Shown here: piece after piece, positions 38,301 to 47,716 of the stretch
Numbering within the stretch: the stretch's first letter is position 1
Layout: each line of letters opens with the position of its first letter
DNA from: Roseibacillus sp.
GTDB lineage: Bacteria > Verrucomicrobiota > Verrucomicrobiia > Verrucomicrobiales > Akkermansiaceae
Direction of reading: 5' to 3'
DNA: 64,000 nucleotides
Assembly: GCA_029242545.1 (NCBI GenBank)
Contig: JAQWTV010000065.1
Span: 1 to 64,000, forward strand
The notes under the pieces: generated by a model
Database searches by the model: none
Seen by the model: the letters and a program-made list of their open reading frames with translations, nothing else
What the model was told of the DNA's origin: nothing
Program-made: the position numbers and the translations under genes

Positions 38301-38625
38301 TCCGGGGACGGATGTCCGCCTTGCTCCGCCCCTTACTGATTCACCACGTATTGACGGGGCTCCGGCACCGCTCGTGCTCATCCTGCTTCATGGATTGTCC
38401 GGGCCCCTTGACGGGAAGACCTACCAAGGTGGCTTCATGGCTCCCGCTGCCGCTCTCGGCCTGACGAAAGACAGGGATGTCGCCGCGGTCCTCTCTTATC
38501 TGCGGTTTCGATGGGGGCGGGGCGATCCAGTGAGCGAAAAGCAGGTTTCTGAAACACGGGCTGCTGACAAGGAGCGTGACAGGCCCTGGACCCAGGCCGA
38601 GCTGGAATCCCTAGGGGGACGGTGA
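35311..38625 (+). CDS. ThuA domain fused to PVC-type heme-binding dehydrogenase with c-type cytochrome
   Basis: 1104 aa, GTG start; N-term IRVLIVDGRNSHDWRITTDALRATL ThuA; FEVQPGYLVEVVAAEPEVEEPVLTVFDGNGAMYVAEMRSY propeller; CVSCHGPDGNG heme motif. Confidence 0.9.
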   Translation: MKVSIPFFFGIVLFLAFGPSRLALAGDSIRVLIVDGRNSHDWRITTDALRATLNATGRFEVSVSTAPGQKSPGALRRPDSSDPGVQSAYKKALEDHAMAARMLKPAEDKAWQGWRPDFDSHDVVILNYTGQDWPANVRTAFVNYVRSGGGVFLVHGATNAFRNWEEYNEIIGLGWRPATHGKAIKVDPESGEELQDETAGSSAHGSKHSFQVTVRKPDHPVMQGLPGRWMHAKDELCHDMRGPARNLRILSSAWSDPAQRGTGQHEPITWEVTYGRGRAIVTSMGHCYHDEKFWESLHCVGFQTILARSCEYLATGKVTLPVPQVFPGINRSSVLTPSAVSWREGRQGGRPSETEERASQKKEENPYVLLSPEEEATTFEVQPGYLVEVVAAEPEVEEPVLTVFDGNGAMYVAEMRSYMQDVEGTGTKTLRNGRIKRMEDTNGDGRMDKVTIFVDNLNLPRMILPLDDRIAVRETDTMDVVAWRDTDGDGVADESTPLYKRGAYSRNGPKTSVEHQDSGLVWNLDNHIYLSYNMERYRFTDGEWRAERQRGHWTQWGLAHGDMGDLYWVHNSDPVVSPYLHPKYWSNVGRLAGREIFGTPVEMAPPYEPGFRMVKSLCLLNDRGGRAAEDRGFTSACGQSIFRGHALPWENQGNHFVCDPTIHVVRRSTVSRKDGLEFFEKAETGDGEFLRSSDINCRFINTATGPDGCLYVTDMYRGIIQDAPWLSPGPRKAIVEAGLDRNIRHGRIWRIRHRDHSPGPRPRMLEETTVELVRHLSHNNGWWRDTAQKLIILREDREGVVPLLEGAARFAKNPLYRVHALWTLEGIGDLDRGFVEALYHDRDPRVRRAAIQVSERWIAEPAAVAGLRCLAGERDGEVAQQLVLTLGMSGGESRVAAEELIQEVAQHHLRSRGMMLAVGVALWGSDDLPLIRQLQNGEYPNGVSGAQWKAVLTNWKRGIDYPKSMSPDHRRLVRDGEVHYFRSCVSCHGPDGNGVMIPGTDVRLAPPLTDSPRIDGAPAPLVLILLHGLSGPLDGKTYQGGFMAPAAALGLTKDRDVAAVLSYLRFRWGRGDPVSEKQVSETRAADKERDRPWTQAELESLGGR

Positions 38626-38689
38626 GATCGAAGGTCAGCCCACCCGATAGTTTTCTTGCGGAGTGAACGGGATTGAGAAACAAGGAGTG

Positions 38690-40024
38690 ATGTCCAAGCA
38701 AACATCTTTAAGCCGGCGGGGATTTCTCAAGGGGTCGACGGGGGCGGGTCTCCTGCTCTGCAGCAGCCAGGTGGCCTTCGGTTACAAGGCGAACGAAAAA
38801 CTGAACGTGGCCTGTATCGGGGTGGGGGGACAAGGAGTCAGTAATACTCGTGGGGTTTCCGGGGAAAACGTCGTGGCGGTTTGTGATGTTGATGAGAAAC
38901 GCGCGGCCCAGATGCTGAAGCAGTATTCCGGGACGAAGCGGTACACGGATTTCCGGCTGATGCTTTCAGAGATGGATAAGGAGATCGATGCGGTGGTGGT
39001 CTGCACCCCGGATCATACTCATGCCGTCGCCGCGGTTGGTGCCATGAAGCAGGGGAAGCATGTCTACTGTGAGAAGCCGCTGACTCGTACCGTGCACGAG
39101 GCCCGCATGATGCGCCTCACCGCTGCCAAGCACAAGGTGGTGACTCAGATGGGTAATCAGGGATCGGCTTCCGAGGGTGTGCGCCGGGCTACCGAATGGG
39201 GCGCTGCCGGAACGGTGGGACCTGTCGAGAACGCGTATCTCTGGGTAAGTGATGGAAGCGCCACCATGACCCGCCCCAAGGATACCCCCGCGGTTCCCAA
39301 GAACCTCGACTGGGATCTCTGGCTGGGTCCAGCGTCCGAGCGGCCCTACCATCCCAGCTACCTTCCTTTCATCTGGAGAGGATGGCGGCATTTCGGGAGT
39401 GGTAGTCTGGGAGATATGGGCTGTCATACCGGGAACTTTCTCTTTCGTTGCCTGAATCTCGGGGAACTCTGGGAGTCTGGTGGTTCCAGCAAGGCCAAGC
39501 GGATCCGGATCGAGGGCGAAGCTACCGGAGTTCATGCGGAAGGCTACCCCGCCTCTACCCGGGTGCATTTCCACATTCCCGCCCGTGGTGATCTTCCGGC
39601 GGTGAAGTTGACCGTTTCCAGCGGCGAGAAGATGCGGCCTTCCGCGGACTTGCTTCACGGAAAGCAGCCGGGGTCCTTTGGGTCCTTGCTCATCGGGACT
39701 AAGGGAAGCATTTACTCCTCAAACCCATGGAACACGAGTTCGGAAATTCTTTCCAAGGACAAGGGTTCGATCAAGGAGCCACCGAAAACCCTTCCGCGTG
39801 GGGTTGGCCATCACCGGGAGTGGATTGAGGCCTGTAAAGGAAAAGGAGAGACCTTCTCGAGCTTTGCCATTGGAGGTCCGCTGACGGAAATGATCCAGCT
39901 GACCAACATTGCTGGGATTGTAGGGGAGGCCTTCCACTATGACACCCTGACCGGCGAAATTCCGGATCATGCCGGAGCCAGCGCTCTTTTACACCGGCCT
40001 TACCGGAAGGGCTGGACGCTCTGA
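38690..40024 (+). CDS. Gfo/Idh/MocA family oxidoreductase, Tat-exported
   Basis: SRRGFLKGSTGAG Tat signal; NVACIGVGGQGVSNTRGV; VVVCTPDHTHA; HVYCEKPLTRTVHEAR. Confidence 0.93.
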   Translation: MSKQTSLSRRGFLKGSTGAGLLLCSSQVAFGYKANEKLNVACIGVGGQGVSNTRGVSGENVVAVCDVDEKRAAQMLKQYSGTKRYTDFRLMLSEMDKEIDAVVVCTPDHTHAVAAVGAMKQGKHVYCEKPLTRTVHEARMMRLTAAKHKVVTQMGNQGSASEGVRRATEWGAAGTVGPVENAYLWVSDGSATMTRPKDTPAVPKNLDWDLWLGPASERPYHPSYLPFIWRGWRHFGSGSLGDMGCHTGNFLFRCLNLGELWESGGSSKAKRIRIEGEATGVHAEGYPASTRVHFHIPARGDLPAVKLTVSSGEKMRPSADLLHGKQPGSFGSLLIGTKGSIYSSNPWNTSSEILSKDKGSIKEPPKTLPRGVGHHREWIEACKGKGETFSSFAIGGPLTEMIQLTNIAGIVGEAFHYDTLTGEIPDHAGASALLHRPYRKGWTL

Positions 40025-40095
40025 TCAAGCAGGCCGGGCCTGGTTCCGGTGGCATGGAGCAGATCACGGGAATAAACGGGAAACTGGTATAGCGT

Positions 40096-42906
40096 GTGAA
40101 ACGAATCCCTCTTTTCCTCCCGGTTCTTACGTTTGGGGGCCTTATGGCCTCCGGCTTATCGGCGGTGGAGGTCCCGGAGGAGGCGGCTGACGCCCTCAAG
40201 CACTACTGCTTCGGATGCCACGACAGTGCTACCAGGAAAGGGGGCCTCGACATGGAGGAACTCCTGGGGGGAGAAGAAATTGATGGGACACTGATCTTCG
40301 AAAATCTTCTCACCGGCAAGATGCCGCCGGCTCAGAAGGATCAACCGGATCCCGAGGAGAAGCGTGCGGTTCTTGCCTGGCTGGCAAAACGGCAGGGGGG
40401 AGTTGCCCAAAAGCCGTTCAGGCGAATCAGCCGGCATGAGTTCGTGCATTCAGCCAATGACCTGCTGGGGACGAATCTGGACCTGACCGACTGGATTCCT
40501 GAAGACCGGGGCTCGAATGATTTCGATTCCGACCGGAAGATCCAGCTCAGCCGACAAATGCTCGGGTCCTACTTTTCGGTGGCAGATGAGATGCTGGACT
40601 TTGCCTTTCCTGATGGCGGGTTTCCCGCGGAGCGGACGTGGGTGACAAACAAGGTCCGGGATAGTCACGAGACCTACCGGATCTACCACCGGCCCTACCG
40701 GGAGGGAACCTTGTTCTCATGGACCCGGGCTAACAACGGGAACAGCTATTCCTTCTTTTACGAAGGTTTCAGCCCCCCGGTCGCAGGATGGTATGAACTG
40801 ACCTTCGATGCCGCCAAGGTGTCCGGGATTGCAGAGGACATGAGCCTGCAGGTCCATGCCGGCAAATACTACTATGCGGACGACCGGCCGCAGCCGCAGC
40901 GCCTTCTCGGGGTGATCTCCCTCGGGAGCCCGGAGCTTGAATCGAATACCATCCGGGCTTTTCTCAGGCCGGGGGAGAGCATTTCGGTTCACTGCTTTTC
41001 CCGACACAACTTCCGTAGCAAGAGTCCGAAGGAGGGTATCTATATCAAGCAACTCAAGGTGCGGGGCCCGGTCCTGGATTCATGGCCGCCGACTTCCTAC
41101 CGGACGGTTTTTGGCGATCAGCCGATGAAGGTCGCTTCCCGAAAATCCCGCAAGGTTGAGGGGTTCCAGACGAATCTCCAGAAGATTGGTGGCAGGGTCA
41201 CGGTGAGCAGCTTCGAGAAGGGAATGGAAAAGGAGAGGATGCAGGATGGGTCAAACCTGACTTTCTGGCACACGCGCTTTAATCCGACCGTGGCGAAGCC
41301 CCCTCATTATGTCACCCTTGAGAATCCCGGCGGGGCGGAGATCGAAGGGCTCTCCTTTGCCACCTGGCAGGGCGGTAACGGAAACGGCCTGGTCAAGGCC
41401 TACGAGATTTACGTTTCCGACGATGGAGAATCCTGGGGGAAGAAAATCATGGCAGGCGGCCTCGATGTCAGGCTGGCCAACGAGCAACCGATTGTCTTTC
41501 CCCGCGGGACGTCCCGCCGCTTCATCAAGTTCCTTGTCACTGATGCGGTGTCACTGGATGGCAAGTCGATCGCCTCGATCGGCAAGCTGGACGTGATCAC
41601 CACGGTCGACAATTCCCCGGGGACCTCAGGGGTTACCGTAACCACCCGGGCGCCTGAGGACTTGAAGCAGGTCATCCGGGGGTTCGCGGAGCGGGCCTTT
41701 TCCTTCAAGCCCAGGGATGCTGAGCTTGCTCCCTACTATAAGGTCGCGTTGGGCGGGCTCGAGCAGGGTGGGGATTTCGTGCAGGCTGCGAAGCTGGGGA
41801 TGAAGGCGGTTCTCTGCTCGCCCCGGTTCCTGCTGGCGCCCGGGGAGCATGGCAACCGTTCTTATGCCCGGGCTGCAGGCCTTGCCCGCATTCTCTGGCT
41901 TGCGACTCCGGACCGGGGACTTCTCACCCTCGCGGCCTCCGATGGCCTTCGGGGTGACGCCCTGCGGAGGCAGATCCGGCGGATGCTGGAGGATGCACGC
42001 AGCCTGCGGATGATCCGTTCCTTCAGTGATCAATGGCTGAACCTGCGCTCCCTGGACAAGGTGACGCCCTCGCTCAAGCTCTACCCACTCCATGACGACC
42101 TGCTGAATCATTATCTTCCGCTCGAGACGAGGAGCTATCTCCATCACCTGTTGAAGGAGAACCTGCCTGCGGCGACCCTAGTCGATTCTGACTTCAGCTT
42201 CCTGAACCAGCGTCTTGCCCGGCATTACGGGATTGAGGGGGTGATTGGCCAGGAAATGCGCAGGGTGAGTTTCCCGCCCGAGGTGCCGCGTGGAGGCTTA
42301 TTGACGATGGGGAGTGTGCTCAAGGTTACCACCGACGGGTTTGATACTTCTCCCATCCTTCGGGGGGCCTGGATCTCGAGGAATATTGTAGGAACCCCAC
42401 TGTCACCACCACCCGAGAGTGTTCCGGCCCTCGAACCGGAGCATGGCCATGCCGAGACGCTCAGGGAGCAGATCGAGCAGCATAAGGAAAACAAGACGTG
42501 CTACGCCTGTCACAAAAGCATCGATCCTTATGGTTTCGCGTTGGAGAGCTTCGATGCGGTGGGGGAGTGGCGGGAGAAGTACAAGATCAGGCAGCCTCAT
42601 CGCGGCACGTTCCAATACCGGCCCGGAGGATATTTCAAGATGGGCCGGGAGGTTGACTCCTCAGGTGAAATCGGAGGGGACAAATTCGGGGACATCTTCG
42701 GGTTGAAGAAGCTCCTTCTCGCGAACGAACTGAAAATTGCCTATAACTTCGCGAGGAAGTATTTCGAATATGCCAATGGCCATGAACCAACCCTCGCCCA
42801 GCGCCTGCACCTGTGGGAGTTCCTTGGGCGTGCGCCGGGCAATAGGCGCTTGAAAACACTGGTTACTGAGGTGATACACTATTCACTGAGCGAAGCGAAC
42901 GAATGA
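40096..42906 (+). CDS. DUF1592 domain-containing protein (DUF1587/1592/1588/1585 with PSC-type cytochrome)
   Basis: 936 aa; HYCFGCHDSATRKGGLDM; TCYACHKSIDPYGFALESFDAVGEWR. Confidence 0.92.
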   Translation: MKRIPLFLPVLTFGGLMASGLSAVEVPEEAADALKHYCFGCHDSATRKGGLDMEELLGGEEIDGTLIFENLLTGKMPPAQKDQPDPEEKRAVLAWLAKRQGGVAQKPFRRISRHEFVHSANDLLGTNLDLTDWIPEDRGSNDFDSDRKIQLSRQMLGSYFSVADEMLDFAFPDGGFPAERTWVTNKVRDSHETYRIYHRPYREGTLFSWTRANNGNSYSFFYEGFSPPVAGWYELTFDAAKVSGIAEDMSLQVHAGKYYYADDRPQPQRLLGVISLGSPELESNTIRAFLRPGESISVHCFSRHNFRSKSPKEGIYIKQLKVRGPVLDSWPPTSYRTVFGDQPMKVASRKSRKVEGFQTNLQKIGGRVTVSSFEKGMEKERMQDGSNLTFWHTRFNPTVAKPPHYVTLENPGGAEIEGLSFATWQGGNGNGLVKAYEIYVSDDGESWGKKIMAGGLDVRLANEQPIVFPRGTSRRFIKFLVTDAVSLDGKSIASIGKLDVITTVDNSPGTSGVTVTTRAPEDLKQVIRGFAERAFSFKPRDAELAPYYKVALGGLEQGGDFVQAAKLGMKAVLCSPRFLLAPGEHGNRSYARAAGLARILWLATPDRGLLTLAASDGLRGDALRRQIRRMLEDARSLRMIRSFSDQWLNLRSLDKVTPSLKLYPLHDDLLNHYLPLETRSYLHHLLKENLPAATLVDSDFSFLNQRLARHYGIEGVIGQEMRRVSFPPEVPRGGLLTMGSVLKVTTDGFDTSPILRGAWISRNIVGTPLSPPPESVPALEPEHGHAETLREQIEQHKENKTCYACHKSIDPYGFALESFDAVGEWREKYKIRQPHRGTFQYRPGGYFKMGREVDSSGEIGGDKFGDIFGLKKLLLANELKIAYNFARKYFEYANGHEPTLAQRLHLWEFLGRAPGNRRLKTLVTEVIHYSLSEANE

Positions 42907-44135
42907 GCCGGTATCGCAGAAGAGAATTCCTGAAGTTCGGGGCGGCCCTGCCTCTGGCGCTCCAGTCCCTGGAGCTGCGGGGTGCGACGGAGCCTGTTGC
43001 GAAGGCTTCGCCCCGCCGGATCATCTTTATCTGCAACTCGCTGGGATTCTACGAACCGAATTTCTTCCCCGCGAGGCGCGGTGATATCGAGACCTCGCCC
43101 TACCTCAAGGACCTGGAGGTCCGGGAGAAGATGACGGTCTTCCAGAATCTCTTCCACCCGGGGATGGACACGAGCAACCATGACTCGGAGAAGTCCTTCC
43201 TCACGGGAGCACCCAGCCCGGAAGCCACCAATTTCACCAATACCATTTCGCTGGACCAGGTCCTTGCCCGTGAGATGGGAGGAGACACCCGTTTCCCTTT
43301 CCTCTCCTTCAGTATCTACGACCGGGGCTGGGGCTGTTCGTGGAACAGCCGGGGAGTGGCGATCCCTCCCATGCACGATGAGCAGGAGATCTTCGACAGG
43401 CTCTTCGGGGAGGAAGATCTCACCGCCAGGAGGCGGCAGATCGAGGATGACCAGCGTGTCGTCCGAAGCCTCTACCGGGATATGGAGCAGCTGCAGAAGC
43501 GCTCGGTAGACAGCTCAAAGATAGAGTCCTACCGTGCCGTTATTGCGGAGCTGGAAGCGCAGCTCAGGCACGAGGAGTTCTGGCTCAGGACGAAGAAGCC
43601 GGAGGTTCCCAACACCCTGAGCGCCGACCAGGAGTTCGCCTTTTCCGCCAAGGTCGGGAACCTTTTCGAGCTGGCAAAGCTGGCCTTTCAGACGGACTCG
43701 ACACGGGTGATCACGGTGTCACTTGATTGGATCTACGGGGCCATCAGCGTGCCGGGGGCAACCGGGGGGTGGCATACCCTTTCTCATCATGGAGGGAGGG
43801 CTGACGTCCTGCAGAAACTCGGCCGGGTTGAGATTGATATCGTGAAGCGTCTCAATGAATTCCTCTCGGAACTCGACATGATCGAGGAAGATGGAGGAAC
43901 GCTGCTCGATCACACGACCGTGATGGTGGGAAGTAACTTCGGCGATGCCTCCAACCATACTCATAATAACCTCCCTACCATTGTTGCGGGTGGAGGATAT
44001 CGCCATCAGGCCCACACTGTTCTGGACCACCCCACTCCTCTCTGCAGCCTCTACCTCGAGCTACTCCACCGGCATGGGGTGGATGTAGCGGGCTTCGGGA
44101 CCAGCCAGGGAGACCTGAGTCTGCTGAAGGGGTGA
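42903..44135 (+). CDS. DUF1552 domain-containing protein
   Basis: 410 aa; RREFLKFGAALPLALQ signal; RIIFICNSLGFYEPNFFP; translationally coupled (ATGA overlap) to DUF1592 gene. Confidence 0.92.
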   Translation: MSRYRRREFLKFGAALPLALQSLELRGATEPVAKASPRRIIFICNSLGFYEPNFFPARRGDIETSPYLKDLEVREKMTVFQNLFHPGMDTSNHDSEKSFLTGAPSPEATNFTNTISLDQVLAREMGGDTRFPFLSFSIYDRGWGCSWNSRGVAIPPMHDEQEIFDRLFGEEDLTARRRQIEDDQRVVRSLYRDMEQLQKRSVDSSKIESYRAVIAELEAQLRHEEFWLRTKKPEVPNTLSADQEFAFSAKVGNLFELAKLAFQTDSTRVITVSLDWIYGAISVPGATGGWHTLSHHGGRADVLQKLGRVEIDIVKRLNEFLSELDMIEEDGGTLLDHTTVMVGSNFGDASNHTHNNLPTIVAGGGYRHQAHTVLDHPTPLCSLYLELLHRHGVDVAGFGTSQGDLSLLKG

Positions 44136-44158
44136 CCCCTTGCCGGATTGCCGGTCTG

Positions 44159-46291
44159 CTACCAGCTGATCTTGCCGCCAATAATGGCGTTAATCCCGGG
44201 CTGGTTTACCCCGGAGCCGTGAATCCGGTAGTCTACATCCGTAATATTTTCGAGGGCGGCGGTCAGCTCAAGGTTGTCAGAGACCTGCAGCCCGCCCCGG
44301 ATCGAGGTCACGAAGTAACCGGGAGTGCCACCGGGAGGGATCCGCTGGGTGTCTCCTGCGTCGCGGGTGCTAAGCTTGTCCTGCCTGCCGGCGGCCGTGA
44401 TACGACCTTCCACCCACCAACGCTGGTCCGGGGAGTCATAACGGAGAGCCAGGCTCGCCACGAGGGGCGAGAGACGACTGACCGGAGCTTCCTCGCTGGG
44501 ACCCCCGAGGAAGGAAGGACTGGTAGTGTCCCCTTCCTGCCAGGTGAGGTGGCCGGAGAGGGTCAGGTTATCAAGGAGACGAACAGCGGCCTCAAGTTCG
44601 AGGCCGATGATTTCGGCTTCCTGGGCATTTGTCGCTTCGACTGTATCCCCGCCTGGAGCAGTGGGAACACTGATAATGAGGTCATCAACGAGCGTGTAGA
44701 AGCCTGCAGCCCCGAAACTGATGTCACCACTCGTGAAGCGTGATCCCAGTTCGAATGTCCATGATTTTTCTGGCTCCAGGTCGAGGGCTCCAAGCTGCTC
44801 CTGACCGCTCCTGGAGGTGATATTGCCGCTGAGATCATGTGCATTAGGAGCCCGGAAACCCTGGCTTGCTCCACCATAGAGATTCCAGTTGTCATCGAGC
44901 CGGTAGAGGGCCCGTGCATTGAACACCACATTGCTCCAATCTTCACTTGCGGAGATATCCGTCTCGCTATCGGGATCCCAGACCCTGCCAAGCTCTGCCT
45001 CAGCGCGGGTAATCCTCGCGCCAAAGGTAGTCTCCAGTTTCTGGCTGAGCGGTTGGCGCAACTGGGCGAAGGCCCCGATAAGGTGGTAGGTCGAGTCGTC
45101 AGCGACAGGCCTTCGACTCCGGGGATCACGACCGCTTCGGGTGCCTGCGGAGTCGATGCTGTCGCGGTAGTAGTCGAGACCGTAGATCAGATTGCCGCCG
45201 AGGAGATCGCTCTCCAGCTGGATGTCGAGGCCGAGGGTGTCCACGTCGATGACTTGGGTCCGGACGTCCGTGGGGCTGCGGTCTTGAAACGCACTGTCCT
45301 GCGAACGTTGGAACGAGAGAGTTGCGCTGTAGTTTTGGACGGGGCTGTCGTTCAGGTCACCCCCGATCTTGAGGTAGGTCAGGCTGCGCTCCTGATCGTA
45401 GATACGAGCTGCGTAGGATCCAGTGCTAGTACCGTTCCAGGGAGTGTCGTTGTAGATGGTGCTATGCCAGCGCCAGACATCGTCCTGATTGAGATAGTGA
45501 TGAGCAAAAGTAAGACGGGTGGAAGGGTTGAGGAGAGTCTCCACCTTGAGGTCGAGATTCTGTTCGGGATATCCGGTGTTCTTCATCCGGCCCACCCCGC
45601 TGTCCCGGATATCGCCGAAGTCTTTACCTGTCAAACCGAGCGAAGCGCCCCAGATGCCACCCTCTCCGAACCGGGTCTCAAGACGTCCAAGGTGACTGCC
45701 GCTGTTGGAGTCGAAGCGGTATTGGGCATTCCCCTGCTGGAACCAGCCTGAATCCGCATCCAGGTATCCCGTATCAGCAGTCAGGATATTCATCGTTCCG
45801 CCCAGAGCGTCACTGCCGTATTGAACCGAACCCTGACTACGGACGAGTTCAAGGCGGTCCATGGAAAATCCGTCAACAGTGTTCCAGTATTGGACGGGAC
45901 CACTTCGGTAGGTGCTATTATTAATCCGAACACCATCGACGAGCAGCAGGTTCTGTCGCCCGGTAAAGCCTCTGATAAACGGACTGCCGTGACCGTGGGT
46001 AGTCTTTTGGACCATGACCCCCGGAGTATTGGCGAGAGCTTCCGGGACGGTAAGGAAGCCCTGTTCGCGAAAGTGCTCTGCAGTGACGACCCCGATCGAG
46101 CTCATGGATTCCAGGGAGTCCTCACCAGTACGGCTTGCAGTGACGACTGTGTCGGGGAGAAGGAGTGTTTCCGCCGAGTGAAGCGAGCTGCTGCATATGA
46201 TGAGTGAAACCAGGACCAGAGCGATGTGGCCTGCTGCATGTTTCAGGAAGTCCTTAATGTTGCGCAAGCAGACGGTGCAAGAAAGGTGCAT
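44159..46291 (-). CDS. TonB-dependent receptor
   Basis: Plug: VVTASRTGEDSLESMSSIGVVTAEHFREQGFLTVPEALANTPGVMVQ..GHGSPFIRGFTGRQNLLLVDGVRINN; C-terminal NLELTAALENITDVDYRIHGSG. Confidence 0.93.
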   Translation of the reverse strand: MHLSCTVCLRNIKDFLKHAAGHIALVLVSLIICSSSLHSAETLLLPDTVVTASRTGEDSLESMSSIGVVTAEHFREQGFLTVPEALANTPGVMVQKTTHGHGSPFIRGFTGRQNLLLVDGVRINNSTYRSGPVQYWNTVDGFSMDRLELVRSQGSVQYGSDALGGTMNILTADTGYLDADSGWFQQGNAQYRFDSNSGSHLGRLETRFGEGGIWGASLGLTGKDFGDIRDSGVGRMKNTGYPEQNLDLKVETLLNPSTRLTFAHHYLNQDDVWRWHSTIYNDTPWNGTSTGSYAARIYDQERSLTYLKIGGDLNDSPVQNYSATLSFQRSQDSAFQDRSPTDVRTQVIDVDTLGLDIQLESDLLGGNLIYGLDYYRDSIDSAGTRSGRDPRSRRPVADDSTYHLIGAFAQLRQPLSQKLETTFGARITRAEAELGRVWDPDSETDISASEDWSNVVFNARALYRLDDNWNLYGGASQGFRAPNAHDLSGNITSRSGQEQLGALDLEPEKSWTFELGSRFTSGDISFGAAGFYTLVDDLIISVPTAPGGDTVEATNAQEAEIIGLELEAAVRLLDNLTLSGHLTWQEGDTTSPSFLGGPSEEAPVSRLSPLVASLALRYDSPDQRWWVEGRITAAGRQDKLSTRDAGDTQRIPPGGTPGYFVTSIRGGLQVSDNLELTAALENITDVDYRIHGSGVNQPGINAIIGGKISW

Positions 46292-46403
46292 GGGAAGGGG
46301 AATATGATTGGTCGATCCCCAGAGGCAAGTTCTGGCCAGAGCCACCACAGGATATTTGCCAAACGGATAGATTGTGGCCACGAGCTGTCCACTTGCTGAT
46401 CAC

Positions 46404-47702
46404 TCAGGAGTTTTGTAAACGCCTCCTAAGGGTTGTGCGATTTGCTTGGAGAGCGGAAGCCATGCGGGCCAGTTTTCCATCATAGCGTTCCAGGAGGCGC
46501 CGTATGAGGGTCGCTTCGAGGCTTTCGGCAAGGTCACGGTAAATTGGATCACTTCCTTCGTTGAGTTGGGCGTCCAGCCAGCTGTCGAGGGCTTGGACCA
46601 AAAGGGCAGGAGCCTTATCGTCGACTCTGGAGCTTTCTCCCTTGAGATAATCGGGAAGATCGCTGCCCTCGATCGCCCCGGCACCGGAATTTACGGTGAG
46701 AGCAAACGCAATGGAGTTGTGAAGTTCTCTGAGATTTCCCGGCCAGTCGTGCGACATGAGTTTGACAAGAGCGGGATCTGTAATGGAAAGATTGCGGTCA
46801 GGTATCAGTTGGCCGATGAAGTAGGAAACGAGAGCGGGCAAATCTTCCATACGGTTGCAGAGGGAAGGCAGACGCACTTCGAGGACCTGAAGACGGTAGA
46901 AAAGATCACTGCGAAATTTTCCATTCTGCGCCAGGCTCCGTAGATCTTCTCGCGTGGTAGCGATTAGGCGAGGAAAGTCAGCAGGAGCCCCGGACTCAAT
47001 TTGCCGAACTAGTTCTGATTGGGCCTCTGGATTCAAAGAGGCGATTTCCTCTAGGATAAGGACCCCTCCGCGGGCTCCCTTGAGCGCGGAGTTTAGGGGC
47101 CCGGCTGAGGTCGATGGGCCAATAACCAGCGTCTCCGAGGGGCCATTTCGCAGACTGTTGCCCTGGATTAGTCGAGCCGCGTGAGACTTGCCGGTCCCGG
47201 TGTCTCCCCTTACGAGAACAGGATCTTCGGAGGCACAACAATGTGCGATCTGCTGAAATACCGGGCGCATGCTTGGAGCAGCTCCGACAAAGGCGACCGC
47301 CTCGGGAGATTGATCTGCTGACTCATGTGTGCTGGGGGTTGGTTTTGCTACTCGACGAAGGACATCTTGAAACTCCGCGAAATCAAGGGGCTTCGGGAGG
47401 AAGTCAATAACCCCAAGTTTTCGCGCGGTTATCGTATTCTCGATTTCGCCATGGGCGGTGATGACAATGGTCGGCGGTCTTTGCGCCGCGGGGAGAGACG
47501 CGAGAAATTCCAAGCCATTTTGATCGGGCAGGCCGATGTCTAGAATCATAGCGTCGTAGTTCCTTTGGGATTGAATAGCTTCCCTGGCTTGGGCTGCGGA
47601 GGGAGCGGTATCGGCCTGGAATCCGGCCTGTTTCACTGCGGCGGCCAGTGCGAGGGAAAGAGCATGCTCGTCTTCGACGATAAGGATGTAGGGTAATTCC
47701 AT
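46404..47702 (-). CDS. NtrC-like AAA+ response regulator lacking GAFTGA
   Basis: Receiver MILDIGLPDQNG; GDTGTGKSHAARL Walker A; GGVLILEEIASL; NLRELHNSIAFAL; Fis-type HTH at C-term. Confidence 0.88.
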   Translation of the reverse strand: MELPYILIVEDEHALSLALAAAVKQAGFQADTAPSAAQAREAIQSQRNYDAMILDIGLPDQNGLEFLASLPAAQRPPTIVITAHGEIENTITARKLGVIDFLPKPLDFAEFQDVLRRVAKPTPSTHESADQSPEAVAFVGAAPSMRPVFQQIAHCCASEDPVLVRGDTGTGKSHAARLIQGNSLRNGPSETLVIGPSTSAGPLNSALKGARGGVLILEEIASLNPEAQSELVRQIESGAPADFPRLIATTREDLRSLAQNGKFRSDLFYRLQVLEVRLPSLCNRMEDLPALVSYFIGQLIPDRNLSITDPALVKLMSHDWPGNLRELHNSIAFALTVNSGAGAIEGSDLPDYLKGESSRVDDKAPALLVQALDSWLDAQLNEGSDPIYRDLAESLEATLIRRLLERYDGKLARMASALQANRTTLRRRLQNS

Positions 47703-47716
47703 TATGACCTGTGATG

